Of a DNA stretch of 64,000 nucleotides, positions 10,780 through 22,587 are shown in pieces. Where the stretch lies: contig NC_081541.1 of the NCBI RefSeq assembly GCF_901000735.1, forward strand, positions 1,804,595 to 1,868,594. Direction: 5' to 3'. A program made the position numbers and the translations under genes. Each line of letters begins with the position of its first letter. The first letter of the stretch is position 1. The notes under the pieces were generated by a model. It saw nothing but the letters and a program-made list of their open reading frames with translations, was not told the DNA's origin and made no database searches. Source of the stretch: Corylus avellana (lineage: Eukaryota; Streptophyta; Magnoliopsida; Fagales; Betulaceae).

Positions 10780-11577
10780 ATTAGTAACAGCTCTTTCTTT
10801 CTTTTACTGATTTGTATATATATATCCTGTATTATTATATTTATTCTTTAGTTCTAGTTGTATTCGGTATAGCTGCACAAATACTTGAAGTTATCTTTGT
10901 ATAGTTTTACTGCCTAACTATAAATGAAATAGAGCACAACAGGAGTATTCATATATTCTGGCCAAATCAATTCCACAACACTTTCTTTCATGGTATCAAA
11001 GCCATAAAGATTCGCACCCAAAATTTCTTTTTCTTTCCTGCATTTTATTCTCAAATCGTTGAATCTAGTACCATCGGTGCTGCTTCACATCTTTTTTTGA
11101 TGAATGAGTGAATTTATAAAAGCACACCAGTGAACAAACACCCCAGCAGTGAATTTATACAACAAAAATACACTCAGCACAAAAACAGAGCCCCACTCAA
11201 CTCACAAAATAGTAAAACTCAATCTGATGACAATTATCTGGCGTGTCAATTTCTCCCCATACTCGGGAAAAATGGGCTGTTGGGTATTGTTGATGGTTCG
11301 GAGCCCTGTCCACCCAAATTCATTTCAGAATCTGATGAGAAGGATTCTGTCTCCTTGAATCCTGAATTTGTGATTTGGGAGAGAAAGGATCAATATATCC
11401 TTAGTTTGTTCATTGCAACGTTGTCTGGAAAGGTTGTCAGTGCAGTGTATGGCGTCAATACCTCAAGGCAGGTATCATGTTATTGGAGGAGGAAATATCA
11501 TGGAGAGATGGAGAGGAGAGTTGAGAGAATATTGGAAGGAGAAGATATCTCTGGAATTAACGGGGGAGAATGGGAGA
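10780..11577 (+). mobile_element. Truncated Copia element: LTR end, PBS, gag fragment
   Basis: A primer-binding site, TGGTATCAAAGCC (10991..11003), complementary to plant initiator tRNA-Met, follows an LTR-like end (ACACTTTCTTTCA). A gag-type reading frame follows, including GIVDGSEPCPPKF, SLNPEFVIWERKDQYILS and VVSAVYGVNTSRQV. These match the UBN2/gag start of Copia elements and resemble the N-terminus of the Copia gag at 50516. The frame then breaks off, and no protease, integrase or reverse transcriptase follows. The same remnant recurs at 45512..45777 joined to 50889..51230, so the truncation predates the duplication. The left LTR boundary is not certain. Confidence 0.7.
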
Positions 11578-11586
11578 TAAAAATTA

Positions 11587-11801
11587 GGGGAAACTTCACT
11601 AAGGCCCCCTGAACTTCCGGCCGATTTTGAAGATCCCCCCTGAACTTCAAAAACTCTTATTTTGGATCCTTAAACTTCTATTTTCTCTCAAATAAGGCCC
11701 TTCCGTCTACCTGAAGCTGTAAACCAAACGGAATGGACATCATGTGACTTTCACGTGATTTTTTTGCCTCAACTTACCCCTTTTGCCCTCACACACACTC
11801 A
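11587..11801 (+). repeat. MULE left terminal inverted repeat
   Basis: This pairs with 18670..18881 on the opposite strand and is about 90% identical by eye. It contains CACGTGA and GTCACGTG-like ACGT cores and ends in a CA-rich tract at 11788..11815. Confidence 0.85.
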
Positions 11802-11880
11802 CACTCACACTCACTCACCCTCCGTCACAAAGTAACCAACATATAAGGCCTAAACACTACCGAAGCTGTCGAGGAAACCA

Positions 11881-12070
11881 CCGAAAACGAGAGAGCTCGA
11901 AGACCCACTGCCCAAGCCGTGCAAGAAACCACCGAGAACGAGAGAGATCGAAGACCCTCTAGCCAAGCTGTGCAATAAACCACCGAGAACGAGAGAGGTC
12001 GAAGACCCACTACCGAAGCCGTGCAAGAAATCACCGAGAACGAGGACCACGAAGACCCACTACCCAAGCT
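11881..12070. repeat. 51-bp minisatellite inside the MULE
   Basis: The motif CCGAGAACGAGAGAG..GAAGACCC repeats with starts at 11881, 11932, 11983 and 12034, an exact 51-bp period (17 codons), so it stays open on both strands. It lies just inside the left TIR, before the GRF gene. It could be a subterminal binding array or captured coding sequence; nothing seen decides between these. Confidence 0.75.
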
Positions 12071-12283
12071 GTAGAAAAAAATCACTGGGTTCCAGCCATC
12101 CATTGGAAAAGATTAGGAAGGAAGTCGAAGAAACAAAGCTAAGGATCTAGCTGGGAGTCACGTGCATGTCGACGGTGAAGAATCCCACACGGTGGGGTTA
12201 CCCAGTACTGGTGAAAATCGATTCTATCATCCACCGGCAAAATTACCCAGTACCCAGTACCGGCGAGGTGACGAGGGTGAAAT

Positions 12284-12899
12284 ATGGAGCAGTCCGAGGG
12301 TGAGGTATGCGATTCAGGATCGAGCTATCCAATTTGCAAATGTGGGAGCAAAACAGTTATCAAAACTGCATCAACAAGTAAAAATTATGGCAAAAGGTTT
12401 TATGCTTATGTTAATTATTTGGTAAGATGTGTTTTAGAATTTATTTTTTCACATGAATTGAAGCTCATCCCCGTTATGCCCAAATTCTGTATTAATTGGG
12501 TAAACCCTAATATTTGTGACCATTGTTTTTGTGACCTTAATTTACGTGATTATGCAGAATGAACAAAACCGTGGTTGCAATTATTTTAAATGGGTTGAAC
12601 CTGAAATTTGTGTGTGTGGTGATCGAGTGATGTCAATGTTGATGGAGTGGCAGAACGAGTTGAAGTCCGAAAGGGCAATGTAAATCTTCAAATGCAAGCT
12701 TGAGCTTGCTGAATACAAGTCCAAAATTGAAGTTGATGCTGCAAATTTTGAAGTTAAACTTCAAAGGGTTGAGACTGAGTATCGTTGGATGCAGCTGAAG
12801 TTTCGAGTTGCACTTGCATCTTTTTGGTGTCTTGTTGCTGTACTTGTGTGTTTCCGTTTTTCTAATGGACTTGCAACAAGGCTGATGTTAAGCAGCTGA
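12284..12899 (+). pseudogene. GRF-type zinc-finger gene carried by the MULE
   Basis: There are two exons: 12284..12421 (46 codons, GTAAGA donor) and 12558..12899 (TTATGCAG acceptor). The N-terminal part has the GRF zinc-finger layout: C-K-C-G, then KRFYAYVNY, then GCNYFKW. Family members usually have a Cys in the RFYGC position, and here it reads RFYAY, so a zinc ligand appears lost. A charged, coiled-coil-like middle and a hydrophobic C-terminal segment (ASFWCLVAVLVC) follow, as in plant At4g04775-like proteins. A TAA at 12681..12683 interrupts the frame, which otherwise stays open to TGA at 12897 (159 aa if read through). It is convergent with the transposase. Its role is unknown; a nucleic-acid-binding accessory or a captured host gene are both possible. 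Confidence 0.7.
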
Positions 12900-13761
12900 G
12901 ATAGACATCTTGTTTTGTTTATTTCTATAAGACTTGTATGAATTGACGATTTTGGTAATGTATTCGCTGGTATTAGTTAGGTTGTAATATTTGTTATGGT
13001 TTGTATGGTTTTTGTTGGCACAACTGAGTCTAGTCATGCAGTGGATGGATTTTGTTGGCAAATTTCGTAGTGATTGTATTGAAATTGGTGGATTTTGTTG
13101 GCACAATTGACTCTAGTGAAGAAATGGATTTGTCCTCTTAATTCATGGTATTGACCCCAATTGATGTTATTGCTTGCTGTTGTGTTACCTTAATATCAAA
13201 CAAATAAAACATTGGCTCAATATTTTCATCCACATGTTGTCAAGCACTACCAAATTTACACTAAAGTTTACACGTACCCTTAAAACCAAATTTACACCAA
13301 AATCAATTCAAGCAGTACATATATTTAATCACAACTACTTAAAGACCACTCCTTATTTACTTCTAATCCAAAATTTGGTCCAAATGTCGTAATACCCATA
13401 CATGGCATCAAAATTAACCTACAATTCATGTCAATGCAATCACTAGCAATCAAACACCAAAATTTGGTCCAAATGTGTTGAACACATACATGGCCATCAA
13501 AAGTAACTTACAATTCAAAAGTAACTTACAATTCATATCAATGCAAGCACTTCAACATTTACACCTTAATTTATACATACATGTACCTAAACACAACACC
13601 AAGCTTCAGCTTGCATAAACTGTATTCAAAAAATACATGGCCATCAACCCTAAATACATTACAATGTTTACAAAATACCCCAACACACAACAAGTAGTTA
13701 CCAATAAAACAGTTCAAACTGAGACAAACAATTTCAGCAAACGATTTTGGTAATGTGATGG
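12900..13761. other. MULE spacer between GRF gene and transposase
   Basis: No coding sequence is seen. There are short local direct repeats: GGATTTTGTTGGCA three times in 13010..13110, and AATTTGGTCCAAATGT twice in 13370..13480. It probably contains the 3' ends of both convergent genes. Confidence 0.5.
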
Positions 13762-16700
13762 TTACTGCATCTTCTGCTTTCCTTTATCCTTCACTGTTTT
13801 GGTGGACTTATCTTTCCCCCTATCCATTCTTCTAACATGTTTCTGAAATCCTGGTGGATGGTCAAGAGCTGTCCCTTTTGCCTTTTGTATGTCAAAATCA
13901 GGTGGGGCAGTACGAAATGTAATACCACCTGCTTTAGGAGGCCCCCAAGCGCATACTGGTCCACCACCTGGAATTGGGGGTGGCCCAGCAGGGTTACCAG
14001 TCAAGTCAACTACAATCTTTTGCTTTGTAGGTTCTCTTCCACTACTAACAAGTTCCCTCAACCTGCCACATGCCCTTGTCCTTGTGGCCAACCTTAGTGT
14101 TCTTTTTTTCTTAGAACCAAATATGGTAGATGCCTGCAATTAATCACATAGAATTAGTCCTCTAATTTTTGTTTAAGGGTTTAATTTATATAAACAATAT
14201 GAAAAATTACTCACACTCGGTTTGTATGCATAAGGTGTTGCTTTTCTGACTGGCTGGGTGGCAGAAGGTGCAGCTCTCACATGCTGGCTGACAGAAGTTG
14301 CTACTCCCACAGGCTTTGACTGTTGCTGTAATGCAATCTCTTCACATGGCTTAAATTTCGGCTGTGAGACATGCAGTGGTGCATTCGATGAGGCTGGCCT
14401 AAATGCAGGCAGTGCTGTAGGCTGGGATGCAGTATGTGAGACATGCAATGATGCAACATGTGCGGCTGGTCTGAATGAAGGCTGTGCTGTAGGATGGGAT
14501 GTAGTATGTGAGACATGAAGTGATGCAATGTGTGAGGCTGGCCTAAATGAAGGCTAGGATTCAGGATGTGTAGGTGTTTGACTTATGGATGTTGAACATC
14601 CACCAGATTGTGATCTCCCTGCCGTGCTTGAACTTGATGGTGTGTTCACTTTTCTCTTTTTCCTGCCAGTAGATGAAGTGGTAGTTGAAGATCCATCCAA
14701 CTACAAACACAAACAATCAACAAACAAAATACACAAATCAATTTAGTAAATTAACAATTTATGCAGTAAACACTAAAAAGTAAATATTCTCAATGAATAA
14801 ACCATTACCATGTCCAAGTTCCAGTCAGTTGATGCATTCTCTTTATAGTACTCTCTGACACATGACCTTCGTTCCGCTTGTCTCTGCCTGCCTACACATG
14901 ACCTCTTGTTGTGACCAAGCTTCATGCAATACCCACATTGATTCTTGTGGCCCCCCCTCCTAATTGAATGAGCATTTCTTGGTTCATCCGCACCCCTTTG
15001 TCTAATTTTTTTAGGTCTGTCAGGAGCTACCCTCATCTTCGGTGGCTCAATCTTTGGTTAGTTGCTTATTGGCCACTGATCTTCACTTGGCACAGGGAAG
15101 ACAGTGTAGTCATATGACTTGTAGTACTTCTCCTTACCATAGTAATCACTCAAATATTCGGCTGGGTCTCCACCTTGGTGTAAAATGGTAGAAATGCCAT
15201 GAGAACATGGGATACCAGTTATATCCCATTTCCTACATCCACAAGTTCTACCATCCACATCTACAACAAATTTCTTCCCCATGCACTCAACTTCAAACAT
15301 ACCTTGACCGGCGTATGTACACCAACAATTAGAAGCTTCATCCTCTTCTTTTTCTAACTTCTTTATAATCTTTGGCCCTAAAGCCTCCTCCATTGAGCTG
15401 ATTAATTCTTTCTTCCTCACATACCTTCTCATCAACTTATATCTAATAGCTTCCAACATACTCAGGATTGTCTGGTCACGGTATTTTTTAATCCATGAAT
15501 TGAAGCTCTCGCAAGTGTTGTTGTGTAAGAGGCCAGACTTACAAGTTGTATTGAACCATCCCCTACACCAAGTGTTGGGGTCAATCTTCTCCAGGTAGGC
15601 ATGTGCATCCTTACTCATCTTCTTTATGTCATCCATTACTCTGTTGAATTCTTGCTTTGTGTAGGATGCCGCAGCTTGCCAAAGAAGATCCTTTAGTAGC
15701 ACACCCCTATGACCTGAGTTCCTGAAATTTGCGTACAAGTGTCTAATACATGTACGATGCTCGGACTGCGGACATACTTGTTCTAGGCTTGGAACGAGGC
15801 CCTGCACAATAATTGAAAACATAATTAGTTGCATTACACTAAACATTTAAATTATATGAATAATTGAAATAACTATTATTTTACCTTCTGTCGATCTGAA
15901 ATAAAAGTCCACCCATGTCGAGTAGGGCCAAGATCTGTAACAAGCGCCTCTAGAAACCATGTCCAGCTGTCTTTTGTCTCAGCCTCTACAACAACAATTG
16001 CAATAGGGTACATGTTGTTGTTGGCATCCCTGCCCACAGCAGCCATCATCTGCCCCTTATACGTACCCTTTAAAAAACATGCATCAAGACCTACTACAGG
16101 CCTACACCCTTCCACAAAACCATTCTTCATGGCTGTCAATGAAAAATACAGCCTTTGAAATCTGCATGGCACCTGAGGCATTGGTCTCTCAACCATCAAT
16201 ATCAAACAACTGCCCACGTTAGTGCTCCTAACCATGGAGCAATAATCCCACAACCGATAATACTGCTCATCCAGTTTACCAAAAATAATTTCCCTTGCTC
16301 TTTTCCTTGCCCTATACAAAGAACTGACATGCACATCCACATTCCATTTTGCTTTCACCTTTTTTTGCAAAATATCTATGGGCATGTTTGGCTGCTCCCT
16401 AAAAGAGTCCATGCACCACTCAGCAATCCAAGTTGAAGTGAGCATATGATTTTGGTACTTCCTAGTGCAAGTGTGTTTGGGCCTTATAGACACTAAAAGG
16501 AATGTCATCTCATTCTTCAACTGCCTCCCATACACCCTATAGTTGCACCTTGGATCTTTGCAAACAATCACAATCCTCTTGTTTTAATTTCTCTTGAATT
16601 TCAAATCCTCCCTCTACTAATATTGTATTGTCTCACGGCTTTCCTAAATTCCACTGCACTATGAAATGTATTCCCTACAACTAATGTCGGATTATTCATA

Positions 16701-17437
16701 TCACTATGATCAAAAGGGATTCTTTTGGTTACATCCTTACGGGATAAGTGTACTACTCTTTCATCACCACTACCATGTGGTGATTCTAGCTTATCACTAT
16801 CATACATGTCTCCACTACTATCACTCCCTTCTCTCTCTTCCCCACCCTCACCAACATCACCCTCCCCAGCATTTCCCTCCCCAGCATCACCCTCCCCAGA
16901 AACATCATCAACACTCCCTTCCACATCCACCTTCTCAACAACCTCTTCAGCATTTTCAACCCCCTCAGGAATGGCCTCAGTACGATGAGTGGTATCCTCA
17001 TCAGAATCAAGACAATCTGTATCATCACTAAGAACTGAATCCCAGAACGCATCATTCCTAAACACAAAGTCCCTCTCATACTCTGAATCATCTTCTTCAT
17101 CTACATCAACTACATCATTTGCTACACCATAAGTTACTATATACAACACTACAAGAGAATGATCTATATGTTTTGCCACCATTTCAGTTACATTGTAATC
17201 AGATGACAGAAGTCTTAGCCCTTGGTCTAATGGCAAACCTGGTACACTGTAATAAACAAGGTCCCCAGACCTATACCCACATGTCCTACATATGTCTTCT
17301 ATATCAGAAAATTTCAATTTGTTCCCATCATACGGGTCTGGGTAATTACTAACATTGCCCCCTACATAATTAATCATATATTGCCTGTTAAAACAACCCC
17401 CATGATGGACTTCAAACATCATACAATGTGTACCCAT
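13762..17437 (-). pseudogene. MuDR-type MULE transposase (broken)
   Basis: The minus-strand gene has exons 15885..17437, 14809..15801, 14215..14700 and 13762..14133. The introns are GT..AG and all junctions are in phase 0. Likely start MGTHCMMFEVHHGG at 17437. In order it has: a plant MuDR N-terminal domain; an acidic Gly/Glu tract; the MuDR DNA-binding region (FHSAVEFRKAV); a DDE transposase core with VGLDACFLKG, TFISDRQK and NNTCESFNSW; a SWIM zinc finger (CGCRKWDITGIPCSH); a CCHC knuckle (CGYCMKLGHNKRSC); and a Ser/Thr/Pro tail with three repeats of the SLHVSHT type. It is inactivated by a frameshift near 16600, a stop at 16584..16586, a stop at 15058..15060 and a stop at 14554..14556. It would cut and rejoin the element at its TIRs if intact. 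Confidence 0.88.
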
Positions 17438-18669
17438 GACGTAACCTGCCACATTCATTACATTCAAAAGTTTAATATAATACCATACACAATCCCAACA
17501 CAACAAATTTATACAATCTCTGAAAGTTATAAAAATACCAAGGATCAGACATTTGCCATAATCTGACAAACCACAAGACAGTGATAACTTTCAACAATTT
17601 CAGCAAATTAAAAAACAACAACAATCACAACTGCTGGCCAATAACTGGACCCAATGAAAGAATACATTTAATCTTAGTTTAAATAAAAACCATACACATT
17701 AAAAAATTTGCCCCTAAACCCTTAAAATATTATCCATCTTACCCATGTGCTCAAAGTAGCCACCAAACAGACACATGACATTGATTAAAAAAAATTCCTA
17801 AACACAACTTTAAACAAGCTACTAAAGTTTAACTACTATTAACTTTCATCAATCATTATTACAAAGCAACCCACTTTCAACAATTTCAGCAAATTAAAAA
17901 ACAACAACAATCACAACTGCTGACCAATAACTGGACCCAATGAAAGAATACATTTAATCTTAGTTTAAATAAAAACCATACACAACTCTTTAAAAAATTT
18001 GCCCCTAAACCCTTAAAATATTATCCATCTTACCCCTTTAAGGTCAGCAACCAAATAAGTGGTAGTGAAAAGGACCACTTCACCACTTTATTCAATGTAA
18101 TAAAACTCATCTCGTTCAAATCACGTGTCCAACACAACTCCAACCTAGGGGACCACACTTACATCAGAAAAACAAAATAAGAAAAACAACAACTTGAGAA
18201 TATGTGGAACTAACGACAAGCTGACCACACATATGATGACAACTTTTAACGCCTTGTCAGAAAACAGCAAATCTAAAAAACGACGAGAATATGACCCACT
18301 TGAAATAAATACTACTCAAAATCGCATCCAGAGGCGTGCAAAATCACCCACAAACAATCCAACCCAAATTATTGATCAACCACAAATTTCAAAAAAATTC
18401 GAATACAAACCCTAAATCTAAATTTTAGGGATAACGAAACTTCTTGATTATAGTCGATTCGAACTGATTTATATGGGATTTCTAACTAACACGCTGCAAA
18501 TCGACATCCAAACTTCAGCTACAATGGTTCGCCGGCGATGATGACGATGTTTCGCACGGGCAGTACCTTCAGTACCTTCTAGAAGTGTTTCGCGACTTTC
18601 TAACGTTCATTACGAAGCAATAAGGTTAAATGTTCGCCCATTTCGAGTGAGGGTATTTTAGGTTTTTCG
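17438..18669. other. MULE 5' region of the transposase with a 286-bp duplication
   Basis: No exon can be assigned with confidence. About 230 bp is duplicated in direct orientation with a period near 286 bp: CTTTCAACAATTTCAGC starts at 17588 and again at 17874, and both are followed by AACTGGACCCAATGAAAG. This probably covers the transposase promoter and leader. Confidence 0.55.
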
Positions 18670-18881
18670 TTGAGTGCGTGTGAGGGCAAAAGGGGTAAGT
18701 TGAGGCAAAAAAATCACGTGAAGTCACGTGATGTCCATTCCGTTTGGTTTTAACGCTTCAGGTAGACGGAAGGGCCTTATTTGAGAGAAAATGAAAGTTT
18801 AAGGGTTCAAAATAAGAGTTTTTGAAGTTTAGGGGGGTCAAAATCGGCCGGAAGTTCAGGGGGCCTTAGTGAAGTTTCCCC
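18670..18881 (-). repeat. MULE right terminal inverted repeat
   Basis: This is the partner of 11587..11801, ending GTGAAGTTTCCCC, directly next to the TSD TAAAAATTA. Confidence 0.85.
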
Positions 18882-18890
18882 TAAAAATTA

Positions 18891-21800
18891 ATAGCAAAGA
18901 ATAGAGAGAGATACGTAAATACTTTAGGGCTTAGGCTGCATGCATTGGGGGAGTGTCTCTTTACGATAACCATTGGACCACGCGGCGGGCTAAGAACCAA
19001 CTGATTAGTCTCATGTAGTGGACCTTTTATATAAACGGGCCTTAAGCCTAAGCTCCATGTGGAGGGGGCCAAATATTTGGGTTGCTAAGTCCAATGATAT
19101 AATCCATATCTCAACAATACTCAATGTTGGGTTTAGTTTTGGAAAAAATTATAAAATCGGCCCATGTAGTTTATTTGATTTGTAATTAACTCATTAATTA
19201 CAGTATCAAAATAAATTTAAAAGTTTTTTAGGTATGTCAAAAAAAAAAAAAAATTAATCACTCAAGCAAAATTTCGTCTACTAATTTAACAGATTCTGAT
19301 GTTATGAAATGTTAAAACCAATAAAATTGTGACACATGTCCTATTTAAGTAAATTTCACACTAGCAAAATTTGTTAAATTAGTTTACGAAATTTAATAGT
19401 AAGGACTAAATTGTTTATTTGGCATACTTCAGGAACCTCCGAATTCATTTTAATACTATAAGGAATTAATTGTAAACCAATTTTCTATTTTTTCCTTTAT
19501 TTTTTATCTGTTATTATTTTTATTTTAAAACTTTTTACTTAACTACCTAGATATATATTGCAATGTCGAGGTTTTATCTAGATCAATGAGCATATTCTTA
19601 ATTGCTTGATGGACCAATAGGGCTCCATTGTGCAAAACAAGTCAAGAAAAAGATCACTGGAGTGATGTCAGCGGGAAGCCTCATTTTCAAGAGTTTTGTC
19701 ACACTTCTTATGCAAGATTTTTTTTGGAGGATGACTTTTCTTGCCATGTAATCTCGCACGAGTTAGTCGTCGCCAGAGTATATCCAACAGAATATATAGT
19801 TAAATAGTATATAATCAAAATATTTTTTGTATATCTCTTTCACTCTATAGCACACTACATCAACAAAAGATATTTATTTTTTTTTTTCTCTTTTTCTTTA
19901 AGAAAACAATAGAAAAAACTAAAATAATAAGTAAATAAAATAGAGAATAAAATATAAATCTTAATTTGTGCGTATATAGAGAAAACAGTAACTAAAATAA
20001 AAATCTTAAATTTTAAACTAAATATTTTAGTTTTGCATGGGTGAATCTTTATGATCAAGGCTAGGCTAGGGGACCCTTGGCATGCAGTTAACTAGAACAA
20101 GAGCGGAGGGAATGTCGCTTACTTTTCTTATATTCCTTAATCATATTAATTATTTTGCTGGGAAGTTGCCAATTAAGTTCCATATATTCTCTGGCCGACT
20201 TGACTTTGTAATGGATCGATATTGAATTTTCAGCAGTTGCCGAGATAGACTAGAAGGATACCAGCTGTGAAAAAAACAAAAAGGAAAGACTTTGAATAGT
20301 AAATATCTATAAATATTGCGGCAGTTGCTCTCGTTAATTAACAAAATATAAGAACCTTGCTGAGAGATCATTCTCCAAAAATGCCTGAAATTAATATACA
20401 GTCTAGAGACATCGTTCCAGGTACGTAATTAACAAAATATAAGTGCGCGATAGATTGATATTTAATCTTATTTTATATCAACTTCTTTTACTTTTGTTTA
20501 GGACACGCATGAGATTTTAGTCAATATTCTCGTCCTGCAATCTTGTTGTATAAAATCAAATCTCTCGTAATATATTCTCTAAATATAAGCCCACGAATAC
20601 GTGCAAGTTGCGACCAACTGTGATTTCCAGGTGAGCAAATTGCCACACCCAAGTTTACTGATAGCAAAATGAAGTGTGACCGTACATATGACCCTTACCC
20701 TTTGGGCCGGGGGTGCTAGCCCTACCTCCCCCAAAAAATAATAAATTAAATTAAAAGTATTGTGCGCCTCTAAAATTTGAAAATTTCCTTTCAATTTTTT
20801 GTTGGGTAAATCAAAAACGAAGGTTAAAAAGAAGATTGTGCAACCATCTCTAGTCAGTTCACCACACAAAACACAACTATATATATATATATATAGTTGG
20901 GGTGGCGATGCCGTTCCTCCCATGTAAACACATTCCGTACGTGGATTTACAAAATTAACTCCATTTGTAGTAAATAGAATCTACCGTTATGAGTAGTCAA
21001 TATTGTATTATTATTGAACTCGAAACGTACTCTATTTTCACGTAGAAAATAGAGTAATGCTAAAAGTTACCTTTATATCACTCAAAGAATAATGCGGCTT
21101 ATAAAATTATCCGTCTTTTCATTAATTATTATTAAATTTTAATTAAACAATAATTTTAAAAACCATATCAATTTGAGAGTGACACAAGAAGAATACAATA
21201 ATATATAACTTCTACAATTACTCTGAAAAAGGTCATTTCTATACATAGAACTCCAGAACTCCAAGAACAGGTGTCATGGAAATTTCTTTTCTAACGTACG
21301 TACGGTTAGCAATCTCAAGAATATACTCCCAAAACTGGTGGAAATTTAGAATATACTCCAAATCATGCATGGTGACGTTTCTTAAATTTTCTCCACACAT
21401 GTAATATCTGCCTATCCAACGAGAGCGTAGGCGTGCATTAGCCGCCTCATGTTGGGAATCTTGCATTTAATTTCCTGCCCTGTTGATCAAGCGGCCCGAC
21501 CCTTGGCAGGTAGTACAAGACCTGACTGAATATCACTTAGTTTTCTTATATTATTTCTTAATTATTTTATTTTGTTGGAAAGTTCCTACTGCTTTTTTAT
21601 TTTTTTGCATTACTATTTAACTATTGAATTAATAACTAACTTTTTTTATTAGCTTAAACTTTTAAAATAAGCAATTATTTAGCATGCATATTAGAATAGA
21701 TCGAGGTCCTTAACTATCAAAGGGAACTTGAATTTGTAAAATTCATATGTGAGTCTCACATATTTAAAAATAAATTTATTAAAGAAAAAAATAATTCAAG

Positions 21801-22090
21801 ACAATAAAAACAAATATTTTTATTGATTAAATTATTAAATTATTCTCTTTTTATTTATTTAAAATTTTTGAATAACTGATGACGTAATAGTTGTTGAATG
21901 CCGACTTAGTTTTGAATGAATATGAATTTTCATCGGATGCCAATTGAAAGATGACTGTGAAAAGAAAAAAAACAAAAAGGAAAGACTTGAAGGATAACTA
22001 TCGAAAAAAAAAAAAAAGGAAGACCACACGGTTGGTTGTCAAAAATAAACAAAAAGGAAAGACTTGAAGCTTAAATCCAATTGCTGCCTC
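18891..22090. repeat. CNGC upstream block B
   Basis: This 3.2-kb block has no supported gene. It is repeated nearly collinearly at 29869..32755 (C) and 51234..54772 (D), and in part at 4696..5839, 28470..28940, 41195..42530 and 62830..63900. Landmarks are GATTAGTCTCATGTAGTGGA, AAACGGGCCTTAAGCC, AAAGATCACTGGAGTGATGT, and GAATACGTGCAAGTTGCGAC. A short ATG-starting stretch at 20381..20420 with a GTACGT donor is conserved in all three full copies. The block starts at the MULE TSD and runs into the CNGC promoter. Confidence 0.75.
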
Positions 22091-22161
22091 TATATATTTG
22101 CTTAATTAATTTGTCCAGTCTAGCTCCCGGCCGTCTCCCTTGCTCTCCTCGAGGTTATCAG
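22091..22161 (+). promoter_or_regulatory. CNGC gene promoter and 5'UTR exon
   Basis: A TATATATT box at 22091 is followed by TTAATTAATTTGTCCAG, CCCGGCCGTCTCCCTTGCTC and TATCAG|GTTCATTT. It lies 430 bp before the proposed start codon. A probable second leader exon begins after TTTTTCAG near 22541. The start of transcription is not visible, so the 5' edge is approximate. Confidence 0.5.
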
Positions 22162-22397
22162 GTTCATTTTACTGTTTGTAATATAATATCTAAGAAGACA
22201 CAAATTTATAACTATTTATTTATTACATTTCCTATTTATTCAACCTCACAATTTCTTTTTGGGTCCATCCCTTTTTTTGGGTCTCATGATGCCAAACATT
22301 ATTAATAGAGTTTTCTTGGTCCGAGTATTTCCATTGAGTATGCTACAAACGATTTTACAAAAACCTTTGCTGCTTCATATATATAAACATGTCTTGT

Positions 22398-22433
<36 letters not shown>

Positions 22434-22587
22434 CTGCAGAGCCTTACGTACATGTGTTTCTGCCCTGTAAGACAGCCTGCACTTAGAATTAATATAATAT
22501 AAAAAGTGGTGTTTGCCTAATCTGTTTTCCAGTTTTTCAGGAGGAATCCAAACTCATACTATTGTGCTTGTAATATAAGCTTTAGTT

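Larger units (their letters stand above)
11587..18881. mobile_element. Complete long-TIR MULE, 7.3 kb, 9-bp TSD
   Basis: Nearly identical inverted termini of about 210 bp (11587..11801 and 18670..18881) start GGGGAAACTTCACTAAGGCC. The flanking 9-bp repeat TAAAAATTA lies at 11578..11586 and 18882..18890. The paralog at 51225..51245 (GAGATAAAAATGAATAGC) shows the empty site. Inside are a MuDR-type transposase (minus strand) and a GRF-zinc-finger gene (plus strand), arranged tail to tail. Both genes are broken by stops, so this copy is probably non-autonomous, although the ends look usable. Confidence 0.9.

Noticed and set aside
11825..12103. Ser/Leu-rich minus-strand protein
   Set aside because: The frame is open only because the 51-bp minisatellite has a period divisible by three; the product is a low-complexity repeat.
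16666..17031. His/Tyr/Pro-rich plus-strand frames
   Set aside because: They are antisense to the acidic Gly/Glu tract of the MULE transposase.
19855..20058. Small membrane-like frame on the minus strand, repeated at 30772 and 52223
   Set aside because: It is A/T-rich low-complexity sequence whose length changes between copies; its repetition only reflects the duplicated block.
20381..20420. First coding exon of the CNGC gene
   Set aside because: It ends in phase 1, while the exon at 22977 needs phase 2; the 35-nt exon at 22588 fits better.
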